A stretch of 64,000 nt of DNA from Lycium barbarum (Eukaryota; Streptophyta; Magnoliopsida; Solanales; Solanaceae). Below the pieces are notes generated by a model, which was not told the DNA's origin, searched no databases, and worked only from the letters and a program-made list of their open reading frames with translations. Every line of letters starts with the position of its first letter. The stretch's first letter is position 1. The stretch is from assembly GCF_019175385.1 (NCBI RefSeq), contig NC_083346.1:54279821-54343820 (forward strand), given 5' to 3'. Positions 38,823 through 49,309 of this stretch are shown here, one piece after another. The position numbers and the translations under genes are program-made.

Positions 38823-39408
38823 AAATCTTACCTTTTCTTGAAAACCCGACTTGTCATAAACGAGGTTCTTGTGCCAAACTAATTATACCCCGTTGAAGAG
38901 GGCCTTGAGTACTTCACAACTATGTAGAAATTGAGATTTTTGGATCAACAACAAAGCTTGGATAATTTTTTTTTCTCCTCTCCTTGCCTTCGGCCGAACC
39001 CTCTTTTGTGGTGTTCTTTGAATGTTTGTTCTATTTTCTTGATAATTATCAAGTGTACATGATATATATCCTTTTAAGAGTCATGTGCTATGCACATGAC
39101 ATCAACATAATGGGTTTGGGCCTTGCTAAGGCCGGCCACCCTAATCCCTTGGGCCTAAACTTTGTGTCATATTTTCCTTGGCCCAATTCTCGAAAAGTCC
39201 CATTTTGTAATTCCCGGAACTAATTTCCGAAATTCCAAATTTATCCTCGGCCTTCCCCGAGGTCTTAACATTAATAATTCCATAACCAACATAGTCACAT
39301 TCACTAAAATCAAAATATGTCCTTATAACACACAAATCGTAATTATTTCCTGATTTCCAACTATACGAACAGACGGGACATAATATTCTCCCCCCCTTAA
39401 GAACATTT
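38823..39408 (-). repeat. Rearranged B LTR fragment with polypurine tract
   Basis: It copies the U3 end of the B LTR (compare 34946-35499) plus the polypurine tract, in the same inverted orientation. It begins abruptly at 38823 inside a pol codon context and ends at GAACATT (39408), within the polypurine-tract inverted repeat, where H LTR sequence begins. Because a polypurine tract is attached, it derives from a 3' LTR and is not simply B's missing 5' LTR. It points to a third, mostly deleted duplication unit or a template switch. Confidence 0.8.
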
Positions 39409-40828
39409 GTCATTGTTGGTATTGTGTGGGCTGTATGAAATTTGTTTCAGGATAATTATGGTAAATTAAGTATGGTTATTGTTGTTCATGGTGTTGTGAA
39501 CTTGGGAAAGTAATAGAAACAGGGGAGATGTTGTCCGATTCATGATACGACAAGTTGGTCATTTGATATACATGATATACCAAGTATATCCTTAGCATAA
39601 TGAGAGACATTATCACTATTATAGATTAAACCACTAAACAAATTGCGAGGTTGGACTGACAAGGAAACTAACAGGGTATGTAAGATTCTTCTTTCTTTTC
39701 TTTGGCACGAATCCAACGATACTAGCTAACGAATGTCCCCATAAGAAGAAACTTCTATTCTAATGCTTATAAGCTCCATGATCTTCATGTTTCAAAATGT
39801 TATTTGATTTGTTTAAACCTTATTTCTAGTTTACAGATGAGTCACATGTGACATTGTTAGTTATATAACTCATTCGGAGGCTACCGACCTTACATCACTC
39901 CGATGGTCTCAGATCATGTTCCACGAGTTCATCATGCATTATATACATATATGTATCTATTTTACTACACCGAGCCGGGATATAGTCGGCCGGATATGGC
40001 ACCTATTGTGCACATCACTGTAGTTGGGTATAATAACACCAAGTCCCACTAAGGCCAGGTACGATATTATGATGATGATTAGCCCCAAAGAGCGGCTTGA
40101 TGATGGTGTGACTTATCTATATACATATATATGTATTTTGTATATGGTTTCAAACTAATGCATGCATGTCACATGTTCCCAGAGTTTCAGGTTACATCCT
40201 TCTCTACTTTTCTTTGATTTATTGTCTTTATATATATGTATTCCTACCTTACATACTCAGTACATTATTCTATACTGAAGTCCTATTGGTGGGATGTTGC
40301 GTTCGTGCTCGCAGGTCCAGATAGCTCGACAGAAGGACTTTCGTGATAGGAGTCTCAATTCCACGATGATGGTTACGCTCCGCTTTTCCTGGAGTTGTTG
40401 TAGAGGTGTGTATACTAGGTGGTCCTCAAAGTTTGTATGTATTTATGTAATATTTGCATTACGGGTATGGCGGGCCCCTGTCCCGACCAACATGAGGTGT
40501 ATGTATGTTCTTAAAGGCTCATAGAATGTATCATGGGTATAGATGTCATCTGTGGCCTTGTCAACCCTAGTGTGATGTCTATATGCTCTTGGTTTCCTCG
40601 TTGGCCTTTTGTTTACATGTAGCTTTCTGTGACAGCCTTGACGGCTTGTACAGAAATTATGATATGTCGGGACTTTTCTGTATGCAGTTGGACTTTGCTA
40701 TGTTTCCCGTGTACTGTACGTTCACTTGATTCCTAAATAGACAAGATAGTATATACATTATATGGCCAAGTGGTACTTCGTGAGTTAAGTCGGGTACCGG
40801 TCATGCCCCTCGAGTTTGGGGTGTCACA
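39409..40828 (+). repeat. Second part of LTR H
   Basis: It carries a GGGGAGATGTTGTCCGAT block also seen in Z (20729), the TAGTCGGCCGG block (about 39985), the shared terminal module (TACATACTCAGTAC at about 40250, then CGCAGGT at 40311) and the end GGGGTGTCACA. It is followed by a primer site, so it is the end of a 5' LTR. Its first half is probably 21539-22606, before the B insertion. The 76-residue frame at 40294-40524 crosses the LTR module and is not a gene. Confidence 0.65.
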
Positions 40829-40832
40829 AACT

Positions 40833-40844
40833 TCGTATCAGTGC
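40833..40844 (+). promoter_or_regulatory. Primer binding site of element H, two mismatches
   Basis: TCGTATCAGTGC against the consensus TGGTATCAGAGC, four bases after the LTR end. It shows that H was a complete 5' LTR followed by an internal region. Confidence 0.75.
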
Positions 40845-40989
40845 AGGTTTGTCCTAGGGATGTCTATGAGCCGTGTCTAGTTTAGTCTTGTTTATAGGTG
40901 TGTAGCGCGCTACACTTATAAGCAGGAGGCTACAAGACTTTAAGGCTTAGCAACCTTTCTTTCTTATTTTAGATCGTGCGATAGAGCTG
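40845..40989 (+). other. Leader of element H, interrupted by LTR G
   Basis: Untranslated leader after the primer site. It contains the hairpin, a GCAGGAGGCTAC block and the conserved AGATCGTGCGATAGAGCT block at 40971-40988. G-type LTR sequence starts right after this block, so the rest of H is missing here and no H gag is seen. Confidence 0.7.
40892..40921 (+). promoter_or_regulatory. Leader hairpin of element H with GCGCGC loop
   Basis: GTGTG (40898-40902) pairs with TACAC (40911-40915), and the stem continues through TTATAG and TTATAA with G-U pairs. The loop TAGCGCGC contains GCGCGC (40905-40910). It lies 47 nt after the primer site. An alternative is the longer perfect palindrome GTGTAGCGCGCTACAC. 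Confidence 0.65.
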
Positions 40990-42150
40990 CGTTACACCAT
41001 GAAAATTTTCATGTCATTTGCAAACTAACGTAAGCTTGGAGAGGTCATCGAACCCTTAAAAGTTTAAGGAGTACTCTTAACAAGTGTTAAGCAAGTGTGT
41101 AAGGGTTCTGGGATCAAGCAAATCGAAGATAATAAGTTTGTTGAAAGTTTGGAAAACTTTTGCAGACTTTTGGGCAGAAATTTTGGGTCAATTTTAGAGA
41201 AGCATATCTTTTAGTATATGAGGAGTTTTGAAGTTAAAAAAAAGGCTAAATTGAAGTTCATGAAGTCTAGTTTCCATGCAACAAACCGCTCATCGATATA
41301 ACATCGGAGTAGAGAGTTATGGATGTCTAGTTAGGCTTGCAGAGCAGAAACGCGCAGCTACAGTGTGCAACACGTGCAGCTACAGTACCCAAAAATTCTA
41401 GATCGGACCCAACCTACACTAGAGCACTATAAAAGGGGGTTTACCCCTCGTTTCTTCATCCAAACCCCCCTAAACATATCCCAAATCCTCTAGAACATTT
41501 CCCCAACTTCTACAACATGCACATATATTCCTACAAGTCTATATGGGAATTTGGTCTTTTTTATTTCATTTTTAACATAACCCCAAGTCCTAGAAAGCCC
41601 TAGAAACCTCTCCAAACATATTCCAACATATTTCCAAGCCTAAACCAAAGATCCAACTGAAGATTAGAGTGGTTAAGGTTTCCAAGTGAGGCCTGCACTT
41701 GTCTCCTTTTCTTGAAGATATTTGGGTGAGTATTTTTAATATGGAGTAACCATGGAATTGAAGTGTTCTTGAATTTTGAGGTAAGATTTCATCGTAGTTT
41801 CATGTTTATGAGTTTGTTTGGTAATTATGTAAAGATTTGAGGAGAAAAAAATTGGAGGAAAAGGTCAAATATGCATTTGATGATATTTTGAGTTGGGAAT
41901 TAACTTGAGTTATAGTAATTATTAGTATGTTTTGAGCATAATCTTGTTATGAGGGATAATAACAATGTTAAGGAATGGTCGTATACACTTGTGTATAAGG
42001 GGTTGTATGAAGTTGTTGTTATGGATTGATTATGAAATGAAGTTTTGGGATTGAATTGAGTATAGTTTTAATGTAATCAAAAGATTATCAAATTGTTGAG
42101 GCTTTATTGTGCTTTGGGAGTTGTTTTGAAGATTGGAGGGAGTAGAAGAT
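40990..42150 (+). repeat. Truncated LTR G
   Basis: It starts CGTTACACC, a decayed TGTTACACC, and shares its U3 text with the LTR beginning at 42151 (CAAGTGTTAAGCAAG, TCTAGTTTCC, ACAAACCGCT, ACATCGGAGTAGAGAG). It is cut where the next LTR begins, so it is either the left half of an LTR split by D or a truncated relic. A TATA box is present. No gene is visible. Confidence 0.65.
41428..41435 (+). promoter_or_regulatory. TATA box in LTR G
   Basis: TATAAAAG in a CACTATAAAAGGGGG context, a close match to plant TATA boxes. A homologous TATAAAAG stands at 42567 in the related U3. Confidence 0.6.
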
Positions 42151-43878
42151 TGTTACACCTCGAAAAAAATTCCGAGTAGCTAACATAAGATCGAAGAGGT
42201 CATGGAACCCTTATAAGGTTAATGAATACTCTTACCAAGTGTTAAGCAAGAGTCTAAAGGTTCCGGGATCAAGCAAATCAAAGAAAATAAGTTTGTCGAA
42301 AATTTGAAAAAAAAAGTAGACAGAATTTTGGGTCAATTGTTGAGGGACATATCTCCTAGTATAATGGGAGTTTTAAGACGTTTCAAAAGCCTAAATTCAA
42401 TTTCGTCAAGTCTAGTTTCCAACGCAACAAACCGCTGATCGATAAGACATCGGAGTAGAGAATTAAGGACGTTAAAAGTTAGGCTGACAGAGTAGAAAAC
42501 GCGCGCTACAGTAACCACTACAGTACTGCTATATTAAGTCATACAGTGCCACCGACTTTACCCACCTATAAAAGGGTCAAGACCCCATTTTTATGCACCA
42601 AAAATAGATACTAAAGAATGACTAATGGCCATTGTTATAATGTTAACGAAGGTAGAAACGCTAACGTTGGAGGGGGACGTGCAAGTGTAGAATAGTGCGA
42701 CGAAAAGGTATGTAAGGCTAACCCTTCTTTCATAAGGCATGGTTCTTTGGCCAAATTTCTAAATACTCTATACGAGTATGTTGTCTCCAAATGATTGACC
42801 TTCCGAGCTCATAAGCTCACGATCCTCGATATGTACTGCGTTTGTACTACGCTCCTCATATAACGAGTAAGCCTATAATATAGACGTAGCGATAATGATG
42901 ATGATATTAATGATGATGATAATAATAATGATACTAAAGGTGCCTACGGGATATTAGATGTATGTGTGTCTATGAAGGGCTATAATGAAACCCCGAGCCT
43001 ATGGTGCCGGGTAGAGTATATGTTTATATATATGTATGTATATGATTACGTAACGCGCGCACACATCTGCAGATGGTACGGATAACCCTGAAACCTTGGT
43101 AGGGCCAGGTGGATATAACATTGAGCCTTGGTTGGCCAAGTATGTATGAAACACCGAACCTTATGGTCGGGTACGCTATGTATGTATATAAGTGTATGGC
43201 TATGTATATAATATGAATATGAATGTGAAAAGACTATGTATATGAATGCGAACAGGGGCATGTATACGAATACGAGCACTATTATGAAATACGCATGAGA
43301 AATGGAAAGTTCCTATGAAAGGCAGGTAAGTGCCATGATGATGGTATTATTGTCTTCCCTCCTATGCCACTTCATATATTGTCTATGACGCTTCTATATT
43401 GATGTTGATCATGCTTTACATACTCAGTACATTCTTCGTACTGACGTCCTTTTATTTGTCGACGCTGCGTCATGCCTGCAGGTGCACAGGGAGACAGATT
43501 TGATCCATAGCTGCTTATTCAGAGATTGCATAGCAGATCTCCAATTCCTCCGGAGCCACAGCTTTTGGGTACTTATTCTTTTGTGTATATAATTATGGGC
43601 ATAGCGGGGTCCCATCCCGCTTATGTGACATGTTATACTCTTCTTAGAGGCTCGTAGTCACGTGTATGTGGTTGGATATGTCTGGCCTTGTCGGCCTATA
43701 TTTTGTATATCATTTTGTTGGCCTCGTCGGCCCATGTACATTGTTGTGGCATAGATGCCTATGATGATTGAAGATGTTGTCGTCCAATGGGACTAGTATG
43801 ACTGATGCTTAGAAATGTATAATTAATGATGTGGCTCACCTAGATGCAAGCCCAAGTGTAAGCTAAGGGGTGCCCGGG
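42151..43878 (+). repeat. 5' LTR of D, chimeric
   Basis: From about 42616 (GACTAATGGCCATTG) it matches the D 3' LTR (from about 62727). The first 465 bases match LTR G instead and bear no likeness to the D 3' LTR U3 (61628-62720), which is about twice as long. The left part is therefore a G-type U3 joined to D's downstream LTR. The end is decayed (GGGGTGCCCGG where GGGGTGTGACA is expected), so the right border is approximate. Confidence 0.75.
42567..42574 (+). promoter_or_regulatory. TATA box in the G-type part of the D 5' LTR
   Basis: TATAAAAG in CACCTATAAAAGGG, about 50 bases before the chimera junction. If active, this borrowed promoter would transcribe D. Confidence 0.55.
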
Positions 43879-43880
43879 TG

Positions 43881-43892
43881 GGCTAGCAGAGC
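43881..43892 (+). promoter_or_regulatory. Degenerate primer binding site of element D
   Basis: GGCTAGCAGAGC against TGGTATCAGAGC, three mismatches, at the expected place between the LTR end and the leader hairpin. Confidence 0.6.
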
Positions 43893-43940
43893 AGATCAGT
43901 CCTAGGGTGTGTCTACGAACCGTGTCTAGTAGAGTCTTGG

Positions 43941-43970
43941 TTATGGGTGTGTTGCGCGCCACACTTATAA
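43941..43970 (+). promoter_or_regulatory. Leader hairpin of element D with GCGCGC loop
   Basis: GTGTG (43947-43951) pairs with CACAC (43960-43964), and TTATGG pairs with TTATAA through two G-U pairs, an 11-pair stem. The loop TTGCGCGC contains GCGCGC (43954-43959). It starts 48 nt after the primer site. Confidence 0.65.
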
Positions 43971-44085
43971 ACAGGAAGTTGCGGACAGTTTTGGAATAAA
44001 TGACCTTTTTTCTTCATATGAATCGTGCGATAGAGCTATGATGTAAGAAATTATTGAACTTAATCGTGTGTTGTGTATTTCAGAG

Positions 44086-44684
44086 ATGCCTAAAAAGAAA
44101 AAGGCTACAGCGGCGCAAAAGGGCAAGACGGTGGCAGAAAAGCGGGCTACAAGAGCACCGCCACCGGTAGTAGAGGAATGTGAGTCCCAGAGTGCGGCTC
44201 AATCTCAGTCCTCCCAGACAGTGCCTATTACTGGGGAGCGTGAGGGAGCCACAGCCCCAGCTCCAGCACCTCCAGCTCATCCACCGGATGCTTCTGGTCA
44301 AGATGTGAAAGAGGCCATTAATTTGTTGACTCAGTTGGTTGCGGCCCAGACTCAGAGGCAAAGTTCAGGGCTTGGTGATAGGGCTGTTAGTGTGAGGGTC
44401 CGTGATTTCATTACTTTAAACCCTCCGAAATTCTTTGGGTCAAAGCCGTAGGAGGACCCTCAGGACTTTATTGACGGTATGTTGAGGACACTCCGATTGA
44501 TACATGCTTCAGACACCGAGTCGGTGGAGTTAGCGTCATATAGATTGAGAGATGTCTCGATCCAGTAGTATATGGTGTGGATGGCCTCACGGGGGGCCAA
44601 TGCACCTCCCCCGGTATGGCAAGAGTTTGTTGATGCCTTTCTCCGTCATTATATGCCTCCGAAAGTTCAGCGAGCTAGGGCCGA
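44086..44684 (+). pseudogene. gag N-terminal half of element D
   Basis: It starts MPKKKKATAAQKGK, like element A's MPPKKAAAAQKGK, directly after the acceptor-like ATTTCAGAG. Gag core motifs follow: VRVRDFITLNPPKFFGSKP, then DPQDFIDGM, LRTLRLIHAS and FVDAFLRHYMPPKVQRARA. In-frame TAG codons are at 44449 (GAG to TAG) and 44566 (TGG to TAG in the conserved Trp-Tyr pair). It is cut at 44684 by element E; the next codons are found at 57225. Confidence 0.9.
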
Positions 44685-47559
44685 TGTTATATCCCGTATT
44701 TCGTACATTCGGATATTTCAAGGTAGTTGTGGTGAGTTAAGGGAATGACCATCATCCAAAATTATTTTAATGTACAAGTTGGTTATGAATATTATTAGTG
44801 TGAAAATATTGAGAAAGGCTAAGGGTAAAAAGGGAAATTCATAAAATGGTTCATGGTAATATTGTGGAAGGCTAGGGGAAAAATGGGGAATTTCAAAAAA
44901 CAAAATGGTCATGAAGTTACTAGGGCCGTGTGACATGTGAGGGAATATGTGTCCATATTTTTATTTGGTGGAGCTAAATTATGTGTATAGACCAAAGCTT
45001 AAAAGGCAAGACATTAGTCATCTTTATTTTAATTTAAAGAAGCTTCAAGAAGAAGGGTAGGTGGCCACTTGGTATTGGAAAGGCTAAGTATATATATAAA
45101 CAAGTGGGGGCAAATAAGACATAATCATCTTTCAAGACAAGAAGTTTGGAGAAGAAGAAAAAAAAAAAGAGAAATATAGTAGTGTTCGGCCATGGTGCCA
45201 GAAATTTGAGTCCATGGAATTGATCAAGAAAAAATATTTTCTTCTAGTATTCCAACTAATTTGAAATCCCTCATTAACATGAAGGAGTTGTTGGAGCAAG
45301 CAAAGCCTTTATTTGTGTAGTTCACAAGCCGTAGCCATGTAAAGAAGTTGGGTGAGAAAGGTATGTGTTCAATCCTCTTTTACATATGTTACGGGTGGTT
45401 TATGCATGTTGTTGTATGAAGAAATGGATGAAATTCATGTAATATATGTGTGTGGGTGTTGGCCGAATAGTAGCTAGGTGGGTGAGATGTGATGAATTGA
45501 TTTTATTTAGTAGTTTGATTGTTGTGTTGTGGATTCCATGATGTAAAATGAGGATTTAATGGCTTGAAATGAAGTTGTAACCGTTGTGGTGTCGTTGTGG
45601 AAGCTAATGTGACACTAGCATGAATTCTTATGTTTGTATAAATGAAGTTGTTAATGTAAAATGTTGGTGGAATTCATGAATTTGGAAGTGAGACATTTGT
45701 TTGGAAGATTGTAAGTTGGGTTGTTGTGATTGAATTTGAAAGAAGGAAATGAGTTGTTATTGTTCTTGTTGGAATTGGAAGGTTTCGGGTGAAGTAGTAT
45801 GTTGATTGAGTCGTTTTGAATGTTATGTGAATTGAATTAAATATAAATGAAATGTCGTTAAATTGTATGACAAAGGTTGTTAATGTTAGAATGCATCTTG
45901 AATTTATTGTTGATGTTGTTGGTATGATTGATGGTATTGTTGTTGATAGTTTGGCCGAGTTGAATTCTCGGATTGTTGATTGATGATTTCGGCCGAGTTA
46001 GATTCTCGGGGATGGTGTATTTACAGGGGAGATGCTGCCGAAATTTCGGCAGATTATAAATGAATTCATTTGAAGGATTAAGACAAGTATATGGTGATGA
46101 ATCTAATAATTGCGACAATCTTCTTGAATGTAGACTAGCGATAGCGAGCTTGGACGATTAAGCGTAGCTAATAGGACGCGGAACAGGTATGTTAAGGCTC
46201 TCCCCTTTTTTTCCAAGGCATGATTCCGATGTTATGATCTCATAATTGCTTCCATATTCTCCTTGTTTTCAAAAATTAGATGTTTATGATTTCAAGGCAT
46301 GATTCTTTTCCGATAACCCGTCAATGCTTTCCAAAATGTCCGTATTTTTCCAAAACAAAGGTTTATGGTATTGTAAGCTTTAATGACAATAACGATGGAT
46401 ATGTTTTACAACGACATTGATGATGTCGAGGATGAGAATATTTCTATGATGACTATGATAAGTATGATTTCATGTTCGAAAGGTACTTGATATGATTATT
46501 GCTTTTATTTTCCAAAAATAGATTCTGAAATGTTCGTAGAAGGTTCTGTACTTCAAACGCTTTTAACTTTCTTATACTAAATCGGGTTGACCTGAAACTT
46601 GTTTCTGAGCCTTCAGGGTCGGTTTATGTATGTTGTTATTCGTTGCTCGTCTCATCTTATAATAATTGTTCCTTCAAGGTGAGACAAAGCGGCCATGGTT
46701 ATTCCATAATGTAATCGGAGGTTACCGACCATACGTCACTCCGACGGATACATGACTTTCTTTGGGCTCTCATGCATGCTGCTTATATGATATATGTATA
46801 TGTATATGGGGGATATGGGGAAAAGGGCCATATGTTGCGCTATAGACGCATTGCCACCTGGTCAGTTGGCGTAACTTATCATCCCGGACGCGGGATATAT
46901 GTGGGGGAGCCAATGTTGTTCGGCGCTATGACATGTTCTATTTTCTATGTATATGACAAAGAAATGTTTTCAAAGGAAAGCTAAGCATGCATGGCATCCG
47001 CCCTAAGAGGCACTCAGATGTACAGGTTACCCTTTTATCTCATGATATGCTCTATATCTTTATTCTGTTGTTGTTCATAATTACATCTCTTACTACTCGG
47101 TACATTGCTCGTACTGACCCCCCTTTCTTCGGGGGGTTGCGTTTCATGCCGCGCAGGTACACCCAGATGAGATGAAGCTATTAGAGAAGACATTCCAGCG
47201 GAGTTGGCAAGCTCCACTTGTTCCTGGAGTGTTGCCGAGTCAGAGTATGTGTGCTATGATGTCTTGTTCGAAGTTAGAGACTTTGCAGACAGAGTCCTGG
47301 GTATAGAGTGTCGGTATTGTAAACGGCTCCACCAGCCGATGTGTCATCTTATGTTATGTTATAAAGTCCATGTGATTACAGATTCCATTTGATCTGAGTA
47401 CGAGGGAAAAGAAAGATTCTGAAAACTTGCTATGTATTTCATTCTTATTCGATTTAAGAGTCAAAAGATATTATGCATGTAATAAGAGTCAGCGGGTTCG
47501 CTCGGCTCCGAATATGGGGTCGGGTGCCCATCACACCGTAGTAAAGTCGGGGTGTGACA
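44685..47559 (+). repeat. 5' LTR of element E
   Basis: It matches 54288-57219 with few differences. Indels include a 13-base repeat unit missing near 44795 and a 23-base deletion near 47095 that removes half of the terminal module's lead-in (the GCCTTACA text). It contains the perfect 18-base palindrome CTGCCGAAATTTCGGCAG at 46035-46052. Small frames in it (for example 45858-46118 minus) recur in both LTRs only because the LTRs are copies. Confidence 0.92.
45091..45100 (+). promoter_or_regulatory. TATA box in LTR E
   Basis: TATATATAAA followed by CAAGTGGGGG. The same text is at about 54704 in the 3' LTR. Confidence 0.5.
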
Positions 47560-47562
47560 AAG

Positions 47563-47574
47563 TGGTATCAGAAC
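47563..47574 (+). promoter_or_regulatory. Primer binding site of element E
   Basis: TGGTATCAGAAC, one mismatch to the initiator tRNA-Met site, four bases after the LTR end. Confidence 0.88.
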
Positions 47575-47621
47575 AGGTCGTCCTAGGGGTTGTCTGCAAA
47601 GTCGTGTCCAGTAGAGTCCTG

Positions 47622-47653
47622 TTTATGGGTGTGAAGCCGGCCACATTTATAAA
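47622..47653 (+). promoter_or_regulatory. Leader hairpin of element E with GCCGGC loop
   Basis: TTTATGG GTGTG (47622-47633) pairs with CACAT TTATAAA (47642-47653) over 12 positions with three G-U pairs. The loop AAGCCGGC contains the palindrome GCCGGC (47636-47641). It lies 47 nt after the primer site. The AA plus palindrome resembles the lentiviral loop layout. Confidence 0.65.
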
Positions 47654-48419
47654 CAGGAGGCTGCGGGGCATCTAGGGATTGTTGACCTTCTTTCTGTCTT
47701 AGATCGTGCGATAGATCCAAGTCATAGGAAAATGGAATTTCTTATACAAACCTTACATACGACGAAAGAAGGTGAGAAACGATATGGAAAGTCACAGGTG
47801 TAAGTATTGGTATTCTGTTCTGTTACCTGGAACTGGAAACACTGGATGGCTGAAATGTGTCATATAGTCGTATGTTCTGTGAGGTATTGTCGATATTTGC
47901 TGCATACAGGTCTTGAGTAGTAGGAGTGGTAAAGGAGGTTCTGCCAGAATGGGTACGCCTAACAGGAAGAAGCGTGGAGAGGAAATATAGTAAATAGGCA
48001 ATAAGTGAGATGCGTTGATTCAGAAAGGTTATGGATTTGGCATGGCGATGAAGGTGAGATCACTGCCATCGGGAATCTGGGAATCCAGGACGAAAGATAG
48101 TTATGCACGTAAGCGAAAGATGAAGGTTGAGGGTCGAAAGGGGTAAAATAGTAATTGTAAAGGAGAAAGACGTGTTACGAGAGTGTCTCGGGATCTGTAA
48201 GACCTCGACTCGCCCCAGATCATGTAATAAAGGTCATGCGAGGAAGTGGACGCGGTTATATCAACATTAAGGCACCGGCTTCCATCGAAGTTACGAGGAT
48301 AAGCGTGCTAAGGTGGGAGCAATTTTAGGATGGGTGACCCCCTGGGAAGTATGCAAGAAATTCTATATATCCAGACATAAGAGACAAATGAGAAGTTAGA
48401 ATAACCTAATGATAGCAGC
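47654..48419 (+). other. Internal leader of element E, no gene seen
   Basis: It contains the AGATCGTGCGATAG block (47701-47714) and a purine-rich stretch. A short ATGGGTACGCCTAACAGGAAG segment (about 47947) could be a gag start remnant but stops after 13 codons. The rest is non-coding up to the F insertion. Confidence 0.6.
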
Positions 48420-49309
48420 CATGGAAGCTCAACTCCATTGAAGGACAAGGAAATGTTATGTCAAGATCAACGGGCTTCAATTAGCAATTAAAAAAATTGT
48501 CTTGTGATGGCAGAAGACCTCCAGCCCTATTCTGATTTTTTTCCTCAAGTCTTACACCTATTTGGAGGCCCAAATTAAAGTCCAAAGTGAGATGAAATGA
48601 GGCCCAAATCAGCCCCAAAAGAAGAAGTTTCCAGCAGCCCAAATTGGCCCAAATTAGTTTCTAGAATAAATAATTAATTGTTGTTTTAATCTATGTTGAC
48701 TTGCATTGGTCCAAGTGTGGGTAGTCTTCTAGGTTGTTTTAATCTATGTTGACTACATTGGTCCTAGTGTGGGAAGTCTTCTATGTTTCTAGGGAAGATA
48801 ATTCTCATTTATTTCTATTTTGACTAGTTCCTTCCTTTACAACTATATATAGGGGTGATTGTCATCCATTGTAAATCAGATTTTGAAGAATCTATTATAT
48901 TGAGAGTTCTTTTGAACCTTTGTGGCATTACTTTACGATTTATCTTTTAACCTAACTAGTTCCTAGTTCAAGGTAGTAAGATAATTTCTTCCTTGATATC
49001 TTTGATTTCTTTTTGGTATTCTTTCGAAGGCGGTTAGTTGTAAATACTAATTGTTGTCTTAAGTTACTCACATAGCGGTCAGGATCCTAATCTACTGTTT
49101 TTGATTTGTTATCGCAAGTAAAGGCGTTAGATTTCTTCCTATAAATCTATACGTTGTTACATGGATCTTGTCAAGACTTTAGAACTAACGTTCTTGGAAA
49201 TTCGTGGATTGTTCCTTCGAATTTCCCATATCTTTTGTTTTCTAGTTTTTAGATTCTTTTCTATATTTGCTTTCGCACTTCTTATATTTTAATTATAAAT
49301 TTGGGATCT
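48420..49309 (+). repeat. 5' LTR of element F
   Basis: Pairs with 51789-52688. It contains an ACAACTATATATAGGGG TATA region (about 48839-48855) and an internal near-repeat of about 65 bp (GTTTTAATCTATGTTGACT at about 48682 and about 48736). I could not name the primer tRNA from the bases after it (TATCAAGG). Confidence 0.88.
48843..48852 (+). promoter_or_regulatory. TATA box in LTR F
   Basis: CTATATATAG, repeated at the same place in the right LTR (about 52222). Confidence 0.5.

Noticed and set aside
38823..39408. Fragment interpreted as the 5' LTR of element B
   Set aside because: A polypurine tract is attached on the outer side, which belongs to a 3' LTR; a 5' LTR would border host DNA there.
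12556..47574. tRNA gene matches at TGGTATCAGAGC sites
   Set aside because: These are 12-base primer sites complementary to tRNA-Met; no cloverleaf follows.
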